Below are positions 44,889 through 56,004 of a stretch of 64,000 nt of DNA, piece by piece (within the stretch, counting starts at the first letter, position 1; every line of letters begins with the position of its first letter). The notes beneath the pieces are model-generated. The model had not been told where the DNA came from and did not search any database. It was given only the letters and a program-made list of their open reading frames with translations. A program made the translations under genes and the position numbers. The DNA comes from Dipteronia dyeriana (taxonomy: Eukaryota > Streptophyta > Magnoliopsida > Sapindales > Sapindaceae). The stretch is taken from contig CM065296.1 in NCBI GenBank assembly GCA_032871835.1, positions 57,182,186 through 57,246,185 on the forward strand. The letters run 5' to 3'.

Positions 44889-46946
44889 ACAAAATCTTTT
44901 GAGTCTTCCAATCTTCAATGTGTAAAAGATGATGAGAGAAATCGTTGTGTCTGATGTAGGAATTTGGAAAGTTGTGTTGAAAGGTGGTGTGTAGGTAGGT
45001 GTCTCTGAACCCTAACAAATCAGGTGTATTTATACGAGGCAAAAGTTGGATCAAAATCGAAAGTCTTCTTTTGACACGAAATTGCCAAACCGCTGTGGGT
45101 AGCACAACAGTTTGGACAGCTGTAATCATTGGTCTAAAAGCACTGTGGAAATTCACTGTGTATTTGGCGGTGGCCTTCATGGCGATTTCTTCTGAAATGC
45201 TTCCGTTGTTGTTACAGTTGTGGAAATTCACAGCGGTTTGCACGGTGCTTAAGGAAAATTACGAATATGTCCCTTGAATCCATTGAAACTGTCTTTTCTC
45301 TCTGTAATACTCCAAACACACCTTATTCATAACCTGGAAATGCTTAAATATATAAATTAAAACTCTATATAACTCGAGAAACAAACAATTGATTGGAGGT
45401 ATGGAGATCAAAAACATATACAAATATAAATAATGACCGATAAATTGGTCCATTCCTTGTAACCGACTATCAGAAGATAAGAATTTTGGCAGGCTTGACC
45501 AATTTTCATGATTGTCGACTGTGATCTGAAATCAACCATGTTAAAGGCGCCTGCTCAAGTATGGTTTGTATCAGAATCTGTGCCTTCGAGGTTGTCTTTT
45601 AAAGACGGATCTATAAACCAAAACAAAAGGATGACTAGTTGGTGTTTGTTTGTTTACAATCTTCAATGATTGTAAAATGAAAACATGTTTTCATCATTCA
45701 AGGGACGCATCTTCTTCAATTCAGGATTGTGTATACTAAAAAGAAAACATGTTTTCATCATTCGAAGGACACATCTTCAACTCAGATGGCGTTTTAATCC
45801 ATCGTCGTGATATTCTCCGTTATGAAATTGGGCCCCAAAAAGGTTTTGGTTAGACGAACGTATTACAGTATCATGCTTAAATGCTATCTTCGTTTATTTG
45901 ATATTTGATAAAATGCATCACGTAAACACGTTTTGTAAATGCTATTCAATCAAAGCTGATATATGAAATTCGGATAAATGAAAAGTAAAATATCAGAGAG
46001 CTAAACCATAATTTGCATAAAACTGATCATGTAATAATTTGCATATGGGAAATTCCATATCCAAGAGCATAAGCAACTTCTCTCACTCGAGCCTGAGCAA
46101 TTTCGACAGCAGCTATCAATCCGTTCATGTGATAAAACTCGAGACTTATAATTGCTCAAATGCACAGCTATAGTTGCTAAAATCTGAATGAAAGAGCCAG
46201 TTGCATAAAGCTAAAAGCAATCAAATTTCATACTACTGACTATTCATATAGACAATAATTCAAATCAACCACCACTAATCAAAATACAATGTCCAACTTT
46301 TAACGCCAAATCCCTTGTTAGAGGCTTCGACCATTTTCATATTGAATACCTTCATACATCTAGCACGTATTATAAATTGAGATAATTGTAATCTATAATG
46401 AACTAACTTCACATAACAATGAAGTGCAACCTATGATCATTAACTTCACTCTGTTACGTCATTTCTCATAAAGAGCACAAATATAACTGCAACGTCGTCA
46501 TACAAAAAGGAGAAAACGTTTGGTTACAATGCAAAAAAAAAAGAGATAGTTACAAGCAAAACCATATCAACTGCAAAACATTGAACACGAGACAACATCA
46601 GAAACAATGCCTGCACAAGTTTTGTATGTAGCCAGTAGGTATACACAGTTGGACTCATTAAATGTATGTAAATGTGCAAGTCAAGAACAGTAAAACATGA
46701 CTTGTCCAAAAATTTAATACACCAAAGCCTTCAGCAAAGAAACTAAAACAATTACCAGCAGAAGCCGAAAAAAAAAAAAAAATTGTTCATCGATAACCTC
46801 TGCTCTTTGACAGTTGCATATAGGTGTATATCTTCTCACCGGACTACATCTTCTCTGTTGTCGAAGCTATATTCTCAAATCAAATCAACTGCAAATTTAA
46901 TCACCCATATACAACAAAAACAACCCAAAAGAGCGAAAAATAAAAC
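44889..46946. other. Intergenic region downstream of the phytolongin gene
   Basis: No coding sequence is supported. Around 45068-45252 several partial inverted matches of GTGGAAATTCAC and AACCGCTGTG occur, with a TATAAATAC on the minus strand at 45025-45035, so an unidentified small element may lie here. 45679-45781 carries a direct repeat (separate entry). 46850-46946 is the probable 3' UTR of the phytolongin gene; no canonical AATAAA is obvious on its strand. Confidence 0.5.
45679..45781. repeat. Direct repeat with 14-bp palindrome
   Basis: Two copies of about 39 bp, 64 bp apart, each beginning with the perfect palindrome GAAAACATGTTTTC (45679-45692 and 45743-45756) and continuing TCATCATTC, a variable base pair, and GGAC then CATCTTC. 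It lies about 1.2 kb beyond the phytolongin stop codon. Confidence 0.85.
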
Positions 46947-47729
46947 TTAACGATCAATGCACTGAAACCCTCTGCAAACCCACAACCAAATCCCAAAGAG
47001 AACGGCACACACAACCAAGTCGAGCACCAACACAATCCAAACATGTTTCTTCCACATTTGCTTTGCCTTTTGTCGTTCCCCTGCATACAAGACGTTCTTC
47101 TGCATCACCACATCATCACAACATACATCAAGCTTATTCTCCACATTGATCTCTCTAACATCCCCATTCAATGCCTCTTTCTCCCCACCTGCTGATCTCT
47201 TCTTCTTCTTCTTCAACCCTTCACCCTGCTGCTGCCCCAGCAACGGGGCCATTGCCATCCTCCCACCCTTCGCAGAATCGACACTCCAAGTCCTCCCATC
47301 TTTCAGCAAGGCCTCACTACTCCTCAACGAATTCAACAACTCCAAGTCCAAACACATCATCTCACCCAAAACTGAAACGAACTTAGCCTGGAAACAACCA
47401 GGGGCAAAAACACTCTCAACATCCGAAATCGAACCACTCTCAACCATCTCCTCAAAAGCGGATTTCACCCGGTTCAAGAACCAAAGTGACTCCGATTTCT
47501 CAAGATTCTCATCAAAAATTGAAAAATACGTAAAAGGGTCATCAATCAAGAACGTGTAGGTCCTATTACAAACTGTGTGTGAGAACATGGAATGGTTTGG
47601 TGGGGTCTTGTCAATGCATTGTTGAGCCAAATTTTCAGCAAATTCATGCTCTTTCGACAAGTACTCTCCAAGGATTACAGACCCTCCCGCAATGCATGCG
47701 TAGTATATCAAATTCGGATTCGAAATCAT
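46947..47729 (-). CDS. Phytolongin (longin-domain, C-terminal anchored membrane protein)
   Basis: 260 codons, uninterrupted, the only convincing host gene. Residues 1-115 or so form a longin domain: MISNPNLIYYACIAGG, then PPNHSMFSHTVCNRTYTFLI, YFSIFDENLEKSESLWFLNR and VKSAFEEMVESG. The SNARE motif of VAMP7-type longins is replaced by a non-SNARE linker (about 116-228), with a Lys tract at 173-177. A single hydrophobic segment at about 231-251 (WIVLVLDLVVCAVLFGIWLW) is a C-terminal anchor. This is the plant-specific phytolongin architecture; the start resembles the Phyl2 subgroup, from memory. Family role: longin proteins of the secretory pathway membranes; exact function unsettled. An in-frame ATG at 47798 adds 23 residues, but family starts and a likely 5'-UTR intron favour 47729. 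Confidence 0.9.
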   Translation of the reverse strand: MISNPNLIYYACIAGGSVILGEYLSKEHEFAENLAQQCIDKTPPNHSMFSHTVCNRTYTFLIDDPFTYFSIFDENLEKSESLWFLNRVKSAFEEMVESGSISDVESVFAPGCFQAKFVSVLGEMMCLDLELLNSLRSSEALLKDGRTWSVDSAKGGRMAMAPLLGQQQGEGLKKKKKRSAGGEKEALNGDVREINVENKLDVCCDDVVMQKNVLYAGERQKAKQMWKKHVWIVLVLDLVVCAVLFGIWLWVCRGFQCIDR

Positions 47730-47780
47730 CGAATTTTTATTTTTTTTTCTCTCCCTCTCTAAACTAATCAAAGATTCAAA

Positions 47781-47868
47781 CTTTAAAGAGAAAAACATAA
47801 ACAGAAGAAATTCATGAAAAGACTAAATGGGTTGCTGTAAATAGAGTCTGATCGAAGAAAGAACATAC
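47781..47868 (-). other. Possible 5'-UTR intron of the phytolongin gene
   Basis: On the minus strand a strong donor AAAGGTATGTTC (GT at 47868-47867) is followed 88 bp later by a pyrimidine-rich acceptor TTTTTCTCTTTAAAG (AG at 47782-47781). Splicing would remove the upstream in-frame ATG at 47798 and leave 47729 as first ATG of the ORF. This is inference from splice consensus only. Confidence 0.5.
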
Positions 47869-47869
47869 C

Positions 47870-48496
47870 TTTCTCATCTGAGTGTGTTAAGAATCCAAAT
47901 TTCTCTCCAAAGAAAATATTTGCTGTTTGGTGGTTTTTTTAGGGTTAGAATTTTTGTTTTGTTTGGAAGAACGGAAAAATGAAGAGGGTTACAATATACC
48001 CAACAACGGTAATTTTGGGAAAAAACGAAACAATGGGGTACATTTCGGAGAATACCCCAAACTACATGAGATACCCATTTTTTTAATTTTTTTTTTTTAT
48101 AGGTATAAAATTCTTTAACAAACTAAAACTAATAAAATTTCATTTTTTTTAAGGTATAAAATTCTTTTACAAAACCTTAACGATAAAGATTATTTCAAAA
48201 CCTTAACGATAAATAAAGATTATTTCAAATCATTGAGTGCTTACTATTTTTATTTTTATTTTCTTTTAAATTGCGATCTCATGTTCAATGTTTAATATTT
48301 ATTTATTTATTACTATTTTTATTTTTTTTTCATATCTCAATCTTATATTTATCATGTTTAATTAGTACTTATTGATTTTATTGTTTTACCTGGTTGTTTT
48401 ATTTTTCTTTTCAAATTCTAGATCCATGTTTACTACTTTTTTTTTTCTCTAGGTTTATTTTATTTCAGATCTTCCAGGTAAACTATAATTTATATT
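47870..48496. other. Phytolongin upstream region and AT-rich spacer
   Basis: Holds the presumed promoter and 5' UTR. On the minus strand a TATA-like CCTATAAAAA lies near 48095-48106, and a TTAGGGTT-complement (AACCCTAA, telo-box-like) at about 47939-47946 lies close to the expected transcription start. The rest to 48496 is T-rich with two near-identical copies of AACAAAACCTTAACGATAAA-type sequence at 48170-48215. No gene is seen. Confidence 0.5.
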
Positions 48497-49287
48497 AGTT
48501 ATATGTATATTTTAGTTGAATATACACGTCACTGACAGGTAGGACAAACCCTTAAAAAATTATCAGATGGGCATCCGAGCTGGCATCTAGAAGAAACCAC
48601 CCAAGACATCACTATGGAATAAAAACCCAAGTAAATCTGAGCACAGGTACTCGGCACATTATGTTCTACCAGGGACAAGCACAAGAAACCCGAGTAAAGA
48701 GGCAGCATACGATTCATATCAGTGAATAAGCCCAAGAATCATACTCCATTACGTATATGTATCTAAGGAGGAAAGAATTTAGGAGACTGCTAAAAAGATA
48801 ATACAACAAACAGGAAGTAAGTCCAAATCAGGCAATGACTCTATCATTCTAGAAGATTGCACATCGATTAGGAAAATAAAATCCTAAATCATATTGTGTA
48901 ATTAGAGTCCCACGAAGATTCAGATTCAACTCAAAAGATCTCCGAAACACGAAAGAAGATAAAGACGATTCCAACAAGCAACCAATCGTAATTAAATACA
49001 AATTCTTTTCTTTACTTGTACAACAAGGATTAGGGTTCTATGCATGTATAAATAGACCCATAATCTCATTGTTAAAAGATATAGAATGATATATACAGAA
49101 AAAATCACTACAAGAGAGAGGCAAAAGAGATCGAGTGGTGTAATTCGTCATTTAAATAGTGGATTTGGCTTGGTTGTGTATTTAGCCACTCGTGGACGTT
49201 TCTCCGGTCACTAGAGTTGTACCACGTAAACTCGTATCTCAATAACTTCAATTGCATTCTCTTTCTCTTTCTCTTTCTCTTTTGACA
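48497..49287 (+). repeat. Tat2 5' LTR (about 791 bp)
   Basis: Matches 62915-63721 from (T)GTTATATGTATAT (the first base pair reads TA here, TG in the 3' copy) to CTTTTGACA. It contains TATAAATA at 49047-49054 with ATAGACCCATAATC downstream, an ACTAGAGTTGTACCACGTAAAC block, and a CTTTCT repeat at the end. The LTR edges are inferred from where the two copies stop matching. Confidence 0.82.
49047..49054 (+). promoter_or_regulatory. Tat2 LTR TATA box
   Basis: TATAAATA, conserved in position in the 3' LTR (63471-63478). It is the likely core promoter for the element transcript. Confidence 0.7.
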
Positions 49288-49390
49288 GGTTATAACCAAA
49301 TCCAACATTGTTAACTTTCTCATCCATCGAGAAATCAACGTCAACAACTGGCACTAGAAGGAGGGGGTGTGTGCTGAACCTGTTTAAGCA

Positions 49391-51240
49391 ATGGCTGGTA
49401 GTGGAAGCAGAGACAGTGCCAGGGATATCTAAAAATCTCCCGATAATACATATACGGGCGGGGTCATTGAGGATCCCACAACAACCACCGGGAATCAACT
49501 GATATCCCTGGTTGGTATCCAGCAAATCCCTCCCACCAGCGAAGATATAGCACATCATTTACATGATGCACTGTAACAATTATTGACAAATGCGGCGCAA
49601 GAAGGAATAGATCTTTTGGCTGCGGGAGAGGCACATCCGCCAAACCCTCCGCCTACAAGCTCTGATCGGTTGTATTTGGGCCGAAACCAGATGCACCAAT
49701 AGCTGTTAGGAACTCATATCAAATCAATCAAGTAGGGGTATAACGCTTAACCATGACAAGGATCGTAAAACACCCGTAAAAGAACGACCACGCCAAAGGT
49801 GGAGTCATGGTCAAGCGGACCATGATAGACACTGTATATATGACCGGCGTAGAGATCGATCATCTTCATCAGAAGATAGCGATCGGCACCATCGCAAACA
49901 TCTTCATGGAACCATAGCCGATAAGGATTAGCCCATGAGACTCGGAAATAGAATGAAGAGGAGCTGGAAACAGGTATGACGATCACCCGACAGCTTAACT
50001 ATCACGGAGAACCGGTGGGGGATAAAGATGTCATGATTCAGAGCCTAACCCAAGAAGTCAAAAACAACAGGCGTCAAATGTACACATTGGTTAGGCGATA
50101 TGGATATAATGAGTTGTCTGGTGATGATTCTAACAGTCTTTTTATGAGAAAAATCATGCGAAACGCCATTCCAAAAAAGATTTAGGATGTCACATGTAGA
50201 ATAGTTTAAAAAGGATACAGATCCTAAAGAGCATGTTAGACAATATAAAAGCGTCATGGTTCAATATGCACACAGCGATCTGTTGTTATACCTTAATTTC
50301 CCACGAACTCTAGGAGATACGGGTTGAGCACACAACGATCCTGAGAAGATTGCCCCCCCCCAGCAAGTATTAGGAGTTTCAGTGAGTTGAGCAGAAGCTT
50401 CTCGAGACAATTTCTAGGAAATGTGCTTAGGAAAAGGTCAGTGGCTTACCTTTCTTAGCTGAAACAAGGGAAATATGAGTCGTTAAAGAAGTATCAAGGA
50501 AGGTTTGGCTAGGCAGTCTAAGAAATTGGCAGTGGGAATGACGAACCAATAATCGATGCATTCATAAGCAACCTGGAGAATGGACGACAGTCTTTTGACC
50601 TAAGAAGGTATGATGGATATGGCAGGCAGATGTGCTCTGTCAGAAGAGGAAGAGCTGGCAACAGAAGGTAGTTACATATATGGGGGGAGACCCGAACAAT
50701 AGGATACCGAGTCAAAATCACAATGCCATAAAGGGAAACAAAAAGGAAATAGCAAAGAGAGAAACAAGGACGGGGGAAGTAGGCGTAATGCTGATCAGAC
50801 CGCAGAAAAGTTTCGAGGAAAATACATGAACTACACACCACTCCGAAAAAAAACAGGAAGAAATCCTTGCAATATTAGAAGAAAATAATCTGGTGAAGGA
50901 GCCACGTCGGCAATCTCAATTTGCTCGGTGAGGCACTACGAAATATTACAGATTCTATAAGGAAACCGATCATGGGACCTCAAAATGTTACCAGCTTAGA
51001 GACTATATAGAGACCCTCATTCGGGAAGGACACCTGCAAGATATAATCATGAAGAAAGATGAGAAGTCAGAAATTAAGATAGAGACCAAGACAGATCATA
51101 ATTTTGGTCGGAACAAAAGGGCCAGTCTCGAAGCGAATGAAGTAATATAAACTATTTTTGGAGGACCATCAAATATGAAAAGTAACCAGGAGCAGACTCA
51201 GGAAGTCAAAGAAGCAGTGTAAGCAAAGAAAAAATTTGAT
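49391..51240 (+). pseudogene. Tat2 gag
   Basis: The start ATG at 49391 (MAGSGSRDSARDI, then TAA) is supported by the same start in the copy at 63827. Later readable blocks: 49976-50185 LNYHGEPVGDKDVMIQSLTQ and SNSLFMRKIMRNAIPKK; then KGYRS, STQRS and SFSELSRSFSRQFLGN; LKQGKYESLKKYQGRFG; and YYRFYKETDHGTSKCYQLRD at 50940-51000. This is the Retrotrans_gag domain and the post-gag linker of Tat elements, with stops and frameshifts every 100-200 bp. Confidence 0.83.
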
Positions 51241-51834
51241 GTCAACTCTGTCGAGCCAGATCTGAAAAGAATAATGGAAGGATGAGACCCTATAATATTC
51301 ACGGAAGCCGATTCACATGGGATCGACGTCCGACCAAATGATGCTCTGGTCATAAGTACCCGAATTGGTCATAAAGAAGTCAAGAGAATTTTAGTAGACA
51401 ATGGTAGTTCGGCAGACATTCTCAATATGGCTGTTTATGATCAGCTTAGGTTGGATCGAAAGAATTTGTAACCTTTCCATACCTCACTCAGAGGATTCAA
51501 GGGAATCGAGGTCTGGTCTCTTGGGACATTGAAGCTGCCCGTAAAGATCGAAGTAGCTCCTTATCAAAAAACAGTGTTACTCGACTTTGTAGTGGTAGAC
51601 CTGGACAACTGACCTTATAATGCGCTATTAGATCGACCATACCTGAACAAAACCAAGGCAATAACAACTACCTACACTCTAATGATCAAATTCCCATTTG
51701 AATAGGGGGTAGGAGTAATCAAGGGGTCCCAAGAGATGGCCAGAAGAGCTAATCTTTCGGTTTACAAAGACAGAGACAATAATGAACAAGTATGCACCAT
51801 AACACAACCGGATCAGATCGAGCAGTAATCACTG
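51241..51834 (+). pseudogene. Tat2 protease
   Basis: Largely readable in one frame: IIFTEADSHGIDVRPNDALV, HKEVKRILVDNGSSADILNM, SLRGFKGIEVWSLGTLKLPV and NALLDRPYLNKTKAITTTYT. The active-site box at 51397-51411 reads DNGSS, a variant seen in Tat elements in place of DTG/DGG. Stops at 51284, 51469, 51612 and 51706 interrupt it. Confidence 0.85.
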
Positions 51835-52156
51835 TTGTTTGAGTTTGATCTAAGGGAAGAACTAGAGGTATCTAAAAGTGAACCGATAGAAGAGGTAGTC
51901 TTAAAGGAAGATGAACCAGATAAGAAGATTAAAATTGTGGCCAATTTAGAAAGGAAGGTTAAGCAGGACCTTATTAATTTGCTTAAAGAATACAAAAATG
52001 TGTTCGCTTGGAGTCATGAAGACATGGTAGGAATAGATGCCCAAATAATATCAAATCATTTGGCAGTGGATCCAAATGGTAAACCAGTAATAAAAAAGAG
52101 AAGGTCATTCAGCCTCGAAAGAAGTCAGGCAATTAAGCAGGAGGTGGAGAAGTTAC
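51835..52156 (+). pseudogene. Tat2 RT, N-terminal part (before A5)
   Basis: A 105-codon open frame: LKEYKNVFAWSHEDMVGIDA, SNHLAVDPNGKPVIKKRRSF and SQAIKQEVEKLL. The A5 insertion splits the gene after codons for Lys-Leu. The frame continues at 57515 after the duplicated GTTAC. Confidence 0.9.
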
Positions 52157-52770
52157 TGTAGGGAAAATCACACGCAACGGAAGCCCGAGAATATTTAATA
52201 AAAATTAGTGTTTGTATATAAATAAAACTTTTCCCTTTGACTTACAAGAACTTAACCCTAGATTGATTGCTGTATATAAAAAGTGTTGTACATTTTTCTC
52301 GTGACGATTAAACAAGCGCCGAATTGATTCCGCAAGATTGTCCAATCAAATCACGAACGTGAATTACCTAGGAGTGTGGACTCCCTTTCTTTTAATCGTA
52401 TACCTAAGGATTGAAACAAACAAAATCTTCTTTTTTGTTAGTTACAATAATCCTCCAAGAAGAAAACAAAGAACGTTAGGTCACATGTGAATTATCAATC
52501 AATTTGATTGAAACTCGCGTGAACCCTGATTCGATGTTGTACACAAAACCTTTTAATGTAAAGGGTACTAGTGTACTATCAAAAACTAAACGTTTTTTCT
52601 TCCTATTTCTTCTTTCTCAAATCACACACTATTTCTTAGAGTTGATTGAATTTTTTCTAGAGTAAAATCAGTTTTTTCTCCCTCAAAATTCCTATGATGG
52701 CCGAATTCTTCTCAAAGAAATATAGGGGTGACCGAAATTCTCTTTGAAATTACCTTAGGCTGGCCGAAAT

Positions 52771-52826
<56 letters not shown>

Positions 52827-52975
52827 GATCATAAATCCTCTCCTAAGAAGGATTTACCTGGTTGGCAAGAATCCTTTCCTTAGGTGGATTTATTTGGTAG
52901 TTAAGAATCCTTATCTAAAAGGAATTCTATCCTCATATATATATATTGGCTGGCCGAAATCTTCATATAATTTCT
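52157..52975 (-). repeat. A5 outer LTR, left arm
   Basis: Minus-oriented family A LTR 3' portion. It contains an AC microsatellite at 52773-52818 (23 units) followed by AT repeats, absent from the other family A LTRs at this place. It pairs with 53557-52985 as an inverted repeat. Confidence 0.85.
52773..52818. repeat. (AC)23 microsatellite
   Basis: Perfect dinucleotide run of 46 bp followed by a short AT run. Confidence 0.97.
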
Positions 52976-52984
52976 ACCAAGCTT

Positions 52985-53557
52985 GGGACTTTCTAAAGAG
53001 AGAATTCGGCCAACCAAAAGAGAATTTTGAGGGAGAAAAAATTTAGCTTTTACTCTGGAAAAAATTTGACCAACTCATAGAGATATTGTGAATTCTGGCA
53101 AGAAGAGAAAAAGGGGAACGTTTATGTTTTCGATAGTACACTAGTATCCTTTGCATCAAAAAGGTTTTTGTACAACATCGAATCAAGGTTCACACGAGTT
53201 TCAATCAAATTGATTGATAATTCACAAGTGACCAGACGTTCTTGATTTTTCTCTTGGAGGATTATTGTGACAAATAAGAAACAAGATTTTGTTTGTTTCC
53301 ATCCTCAGGTATACAAGATAAAGAAAGGGAGCCCACACTCCTAGGTGATTCACATTCATGATTGGATTGGAAGATCTTGCATAATCAATTCGGCGCTTGT
53401 TCAATCATCACGAGAAAAAGGTACGACACTTTTTATATACATCAATTAATCTAAGGTTAAGGTTCTTGTTATTATAAAGGGAAATTTTTATTTATACGCA
53501 AGCCCTAATTTTCATAAATTTTCTCACGTTTCAGTTGCACGTGGTTTTTTCCCTACA
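52985..53557 (+). repeat. A5 inner LTR 3' part (plus orientation)
   Basis: Matches A4 43270-43848, ending CCCTACA before a PBS. The upstream part of this LTR is absent; the head-to-head join with the minus arm is within 52970-52995. Confidence 0.85.
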
Positions 53558-53559
53558 AT

Positions 53560-53572
53560 TGGTATCAGAGCC
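53560..53572 (+). promoter_or_regulatory. A5 primer-binding site
   Basis: TGGTATCAGAGCC, a perfect complement of the initiator tRNA-Met 3' end, two bases after the LTR end. Confidence 0.88.
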
Positions 53573-54926
53573 TGGTTGTACCCTTGATTAATTGACGTAT
53601 ATGTTCGTGAATCTTTTTCTTTTTATTGTATATATGCATGTTTTAGAAAGAGATGACACTCTAGGTATTCGCATATATATTTACATTTGAATGTATGGAT
53701 ATATATATGTTTTATATGTGGTTTGATATTGCTCAATTTTGGTCATAGAATTTCAATGTATTTTGTTTTGGGATTTTAACAAGAAGAGTGGTCTATCATT
53801 GCCATAATTTCCTTCTTGGTAGTTGCTAAGTTTTTTTTTTTGATGTTGTTGTAATAAAAAAAAATGTAGTATTTTATTATTTAAATTCTTCTGTAATACA
53901 TTCAAGTATCGAAGACTCGAAGGATTAAAGAATTAGGAGCAACCAGAACAAGTTTGGGACCGTGCGAGCTATAACAACTAACGTGCATGCGAAGAGCACG
54001 CAACCACGCTTGTTGTGGCATGGACTGCGCACCGCAGCCCTATGGTAGCCATGGGCTGCACATGGCAGCCATTTATGGGTCTGTGGCATGCACAAAGCCC
54101 ATGGGTGAGGGCCAAGGGTGCTCACACCCGTGGGAGGCAGCCGAGAGAGTCCGAATGACGAAGGTCGTGTGAAGACTTGTTCGCTAAGAAATGAGTTTTT
54201 TGTATTCCAAGACATGTAATTTACTTGTTTTTCTAGGATAGACAAAAATTGAAGCTATTTATATTTGTTGTAAATATTGCAATGTTTGTCATTGTTTGAT
54301 AACATGTCATATAGAATATGAGTGCCACTCATATATCTCTTTTGGTATGAACATGCATTGAATGGTTTAAATATCTAAATTGGCATCTAAATAACTTGGT
54401 AAATCATTCTTTAGAATTCGATCACATGCCTTAAACAATTGAGTGGGAGAAGGTGTTTTGGAACACCTATGGCCTCTAAGTTTAGTTAAGCTTTAAGTTT
54501 CATGAATAACCCCCAAAGGGATATTCATGAATGGAATTTAGCAAGATACTTCCTTACAAGGATAAATTAGACAATTAGCCCAAATGATATCTACTCCCAA
54601 AGGAGGGATATTCGTGAGGGATTATATTGAAGGTCGATAACTTGGTATTACACTCAATATAATTTTATTAATATCCTCCCAAGAGTTCTTGTTAATAAAA
54701 ATTACAGGGCTAAAATTGAAAACGTTGGTTGTTATGTTAACAATTACGTGGGACCTAGTCCAACTAGTAAATGTTGCGAACTCCCAAAGGAGGCGTGACA
54801 TTTATGAGTGTTGGACAACCGTTGAATTTTTAACGATTAAATTATTTTATTTCATTGTTGATAAATATTCAAAAGTGCTTTATCATGATTATTTACTTAT
54901 ATAATTTTTGTTATAAAAATGAAATC
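53573..54926 (+). other. A5 leader
   Basis: Non-coding leader homologous to A1 2601-3930 (inverse), with the CATGGGCT-rich patch at 54010-54110 and several AGGAGGGATATTCGTGAGG-type short segments at 54480-54620. No gene. Confidence 0.72.
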
Positions 54927-55730
54927 ATGACCCTATCCCTAATCAACATCATAAAAGATAATACTTTAACTGATGTCAATTATGTCAGATGGAAAAGAAA
55001 AATTGGGCTGTTATTGCAAGCTGAAAAACATAAATTCATTATGTCTATTCCTTAACCACCAAACTAATGAATCTACTCAGGAGCAAAGAGATGAGTATCA
55101 GTAGTGGAAGTCTTCAGATGATATGGCTAAATGTACGTTACATTATGGCCAAATGTACGTTACGTTATGGCCACCATCTCTGACGTGTTACAACAGCAAT
55201 ATGAAGGAATGAAGATTGCTGCCGATATAATGATGTCTCTAGAGGAGATGTTTGCTATGAGGTCTAGGACGACTAAGAGAGAGGCGGTGATTGTTTTATG
55301 AATCTTAGGATGAAACCTGGACAGGGTCTGAAAGATCACAGGATGAAAGTCATAGCATGTCTCAACATTGCTGAACTGAATGGTGCTGAGATAGATGGTA
55401 AGACCAAAATTGACATGATTATTAACTTACTATCGAATTCCTTTGATCAATTCAAGTTGGACTATACCATGAATAATAAGTAATACACCTTGCAAGGCTT
55501 GATACAAGATGTTCAAAGCGTGGAAAAAATCCTCGTGAAAGGCAAGGGTCAAGAGATTCATATGCTCAGTAAGTTGCTACTGTTAAAGACCCGTAAGAAG
55601 GTCAAGAGACAACAGAAGAAAAAGCAACTTGAGCCTTCTTAGAAGGAGACCAAGAAAGTAACCAAGATCAAAGAAAGTGTTTCTTTTGTGGTGAAAAGGG
55701 TCAAAGGAATAGACTGAATAAGAATGAATT
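54927..55730 (+). pseudogene. A5 gag
   Basis: Starts MTLSLINIIKDNTLTDVNYV, RWKRKIGLLLQAEKHKFIM, then stops. A tandem duplication of a GGCCAAATGTACGTTAC-type segment lies at 55123-55170. Then VLQQQYEGMKIAADIMMSLE, 55298-55483 MNLRMKPGQGLKDHRMKVIA and LLSNSFDQFKLDYTMNNK, and a basic tail ending with a partial CFFCGEKG-like knuckle around 55680. Confidence 0.85.
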
Positions 55731-55734
55731 CAAC

Positions 55735-56004
55735 TTGCATTTAGGGAATGGAGCGTTGGTGTCTACTAGTGTAGTGGGAGATATTAGAATCAATTTAGAT
55801 TCTTATAGGCATTTAGTTTTAATAAACGTTTATTATGTACCACAATTCAAGAGGAATTTAATTTCGGTCTCCTGTATAAATAAATTTGGATATTCGGTTA
55901 CTTTTAATAAAGGTTTTATTATTAGTAAGAATAACAAATTTGTTTGTATAGGTACACTGGAAAACGGTTTATTCTATTTGCATAGAAATATCTCTCACTT
56001 GTTA
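55735..56004 (+). pseudogene. A5 protease/GAG-pre-integrase fragment
   Basis: An open 91-codon frame: MHLGNGALVSTSVVGDIRIN, INVYYVPQFKRNLISVSCIN and LENGLFYLHRNISHLL. It ends where pol jumps into an LTR end at 56001-56010. The shared bases CTTGTTA at the join suggest microhomology. Confidence 0.87.

Noticed and set aside
44875..45277. 122-codon minus and 92-codon plus ORFs near 45 kb
   Set aside because: The two overlap on opposite strands; no recognised domain, and internal partial inverted repeats explain the open frames better.
47146..47559. 137-codon plus-strand ORF opposite the phytolongin gene
   Set aside because: Antisense shadow of a well-supported CDS; low-complexity Ser/Phe/Pro composition and no domain.
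47730..47798. Using the ATG at 47798 as the phytolongin start
   Set aside because: The extension is Lys/Arg/Ser-rich and outside the longin fold, the family starts at MISNPNL, and a likely 5'-UTR intron covers this ATG.
53559..53576. tRNA gene suggested by TGGTATCAGAGCC
   Set aside because: It is only the 3'-end complement next to an LTR end, that is a primer-binding site. The same holds at 3931, 8502, 16815 and 24473. No cloverleaf can be formed.
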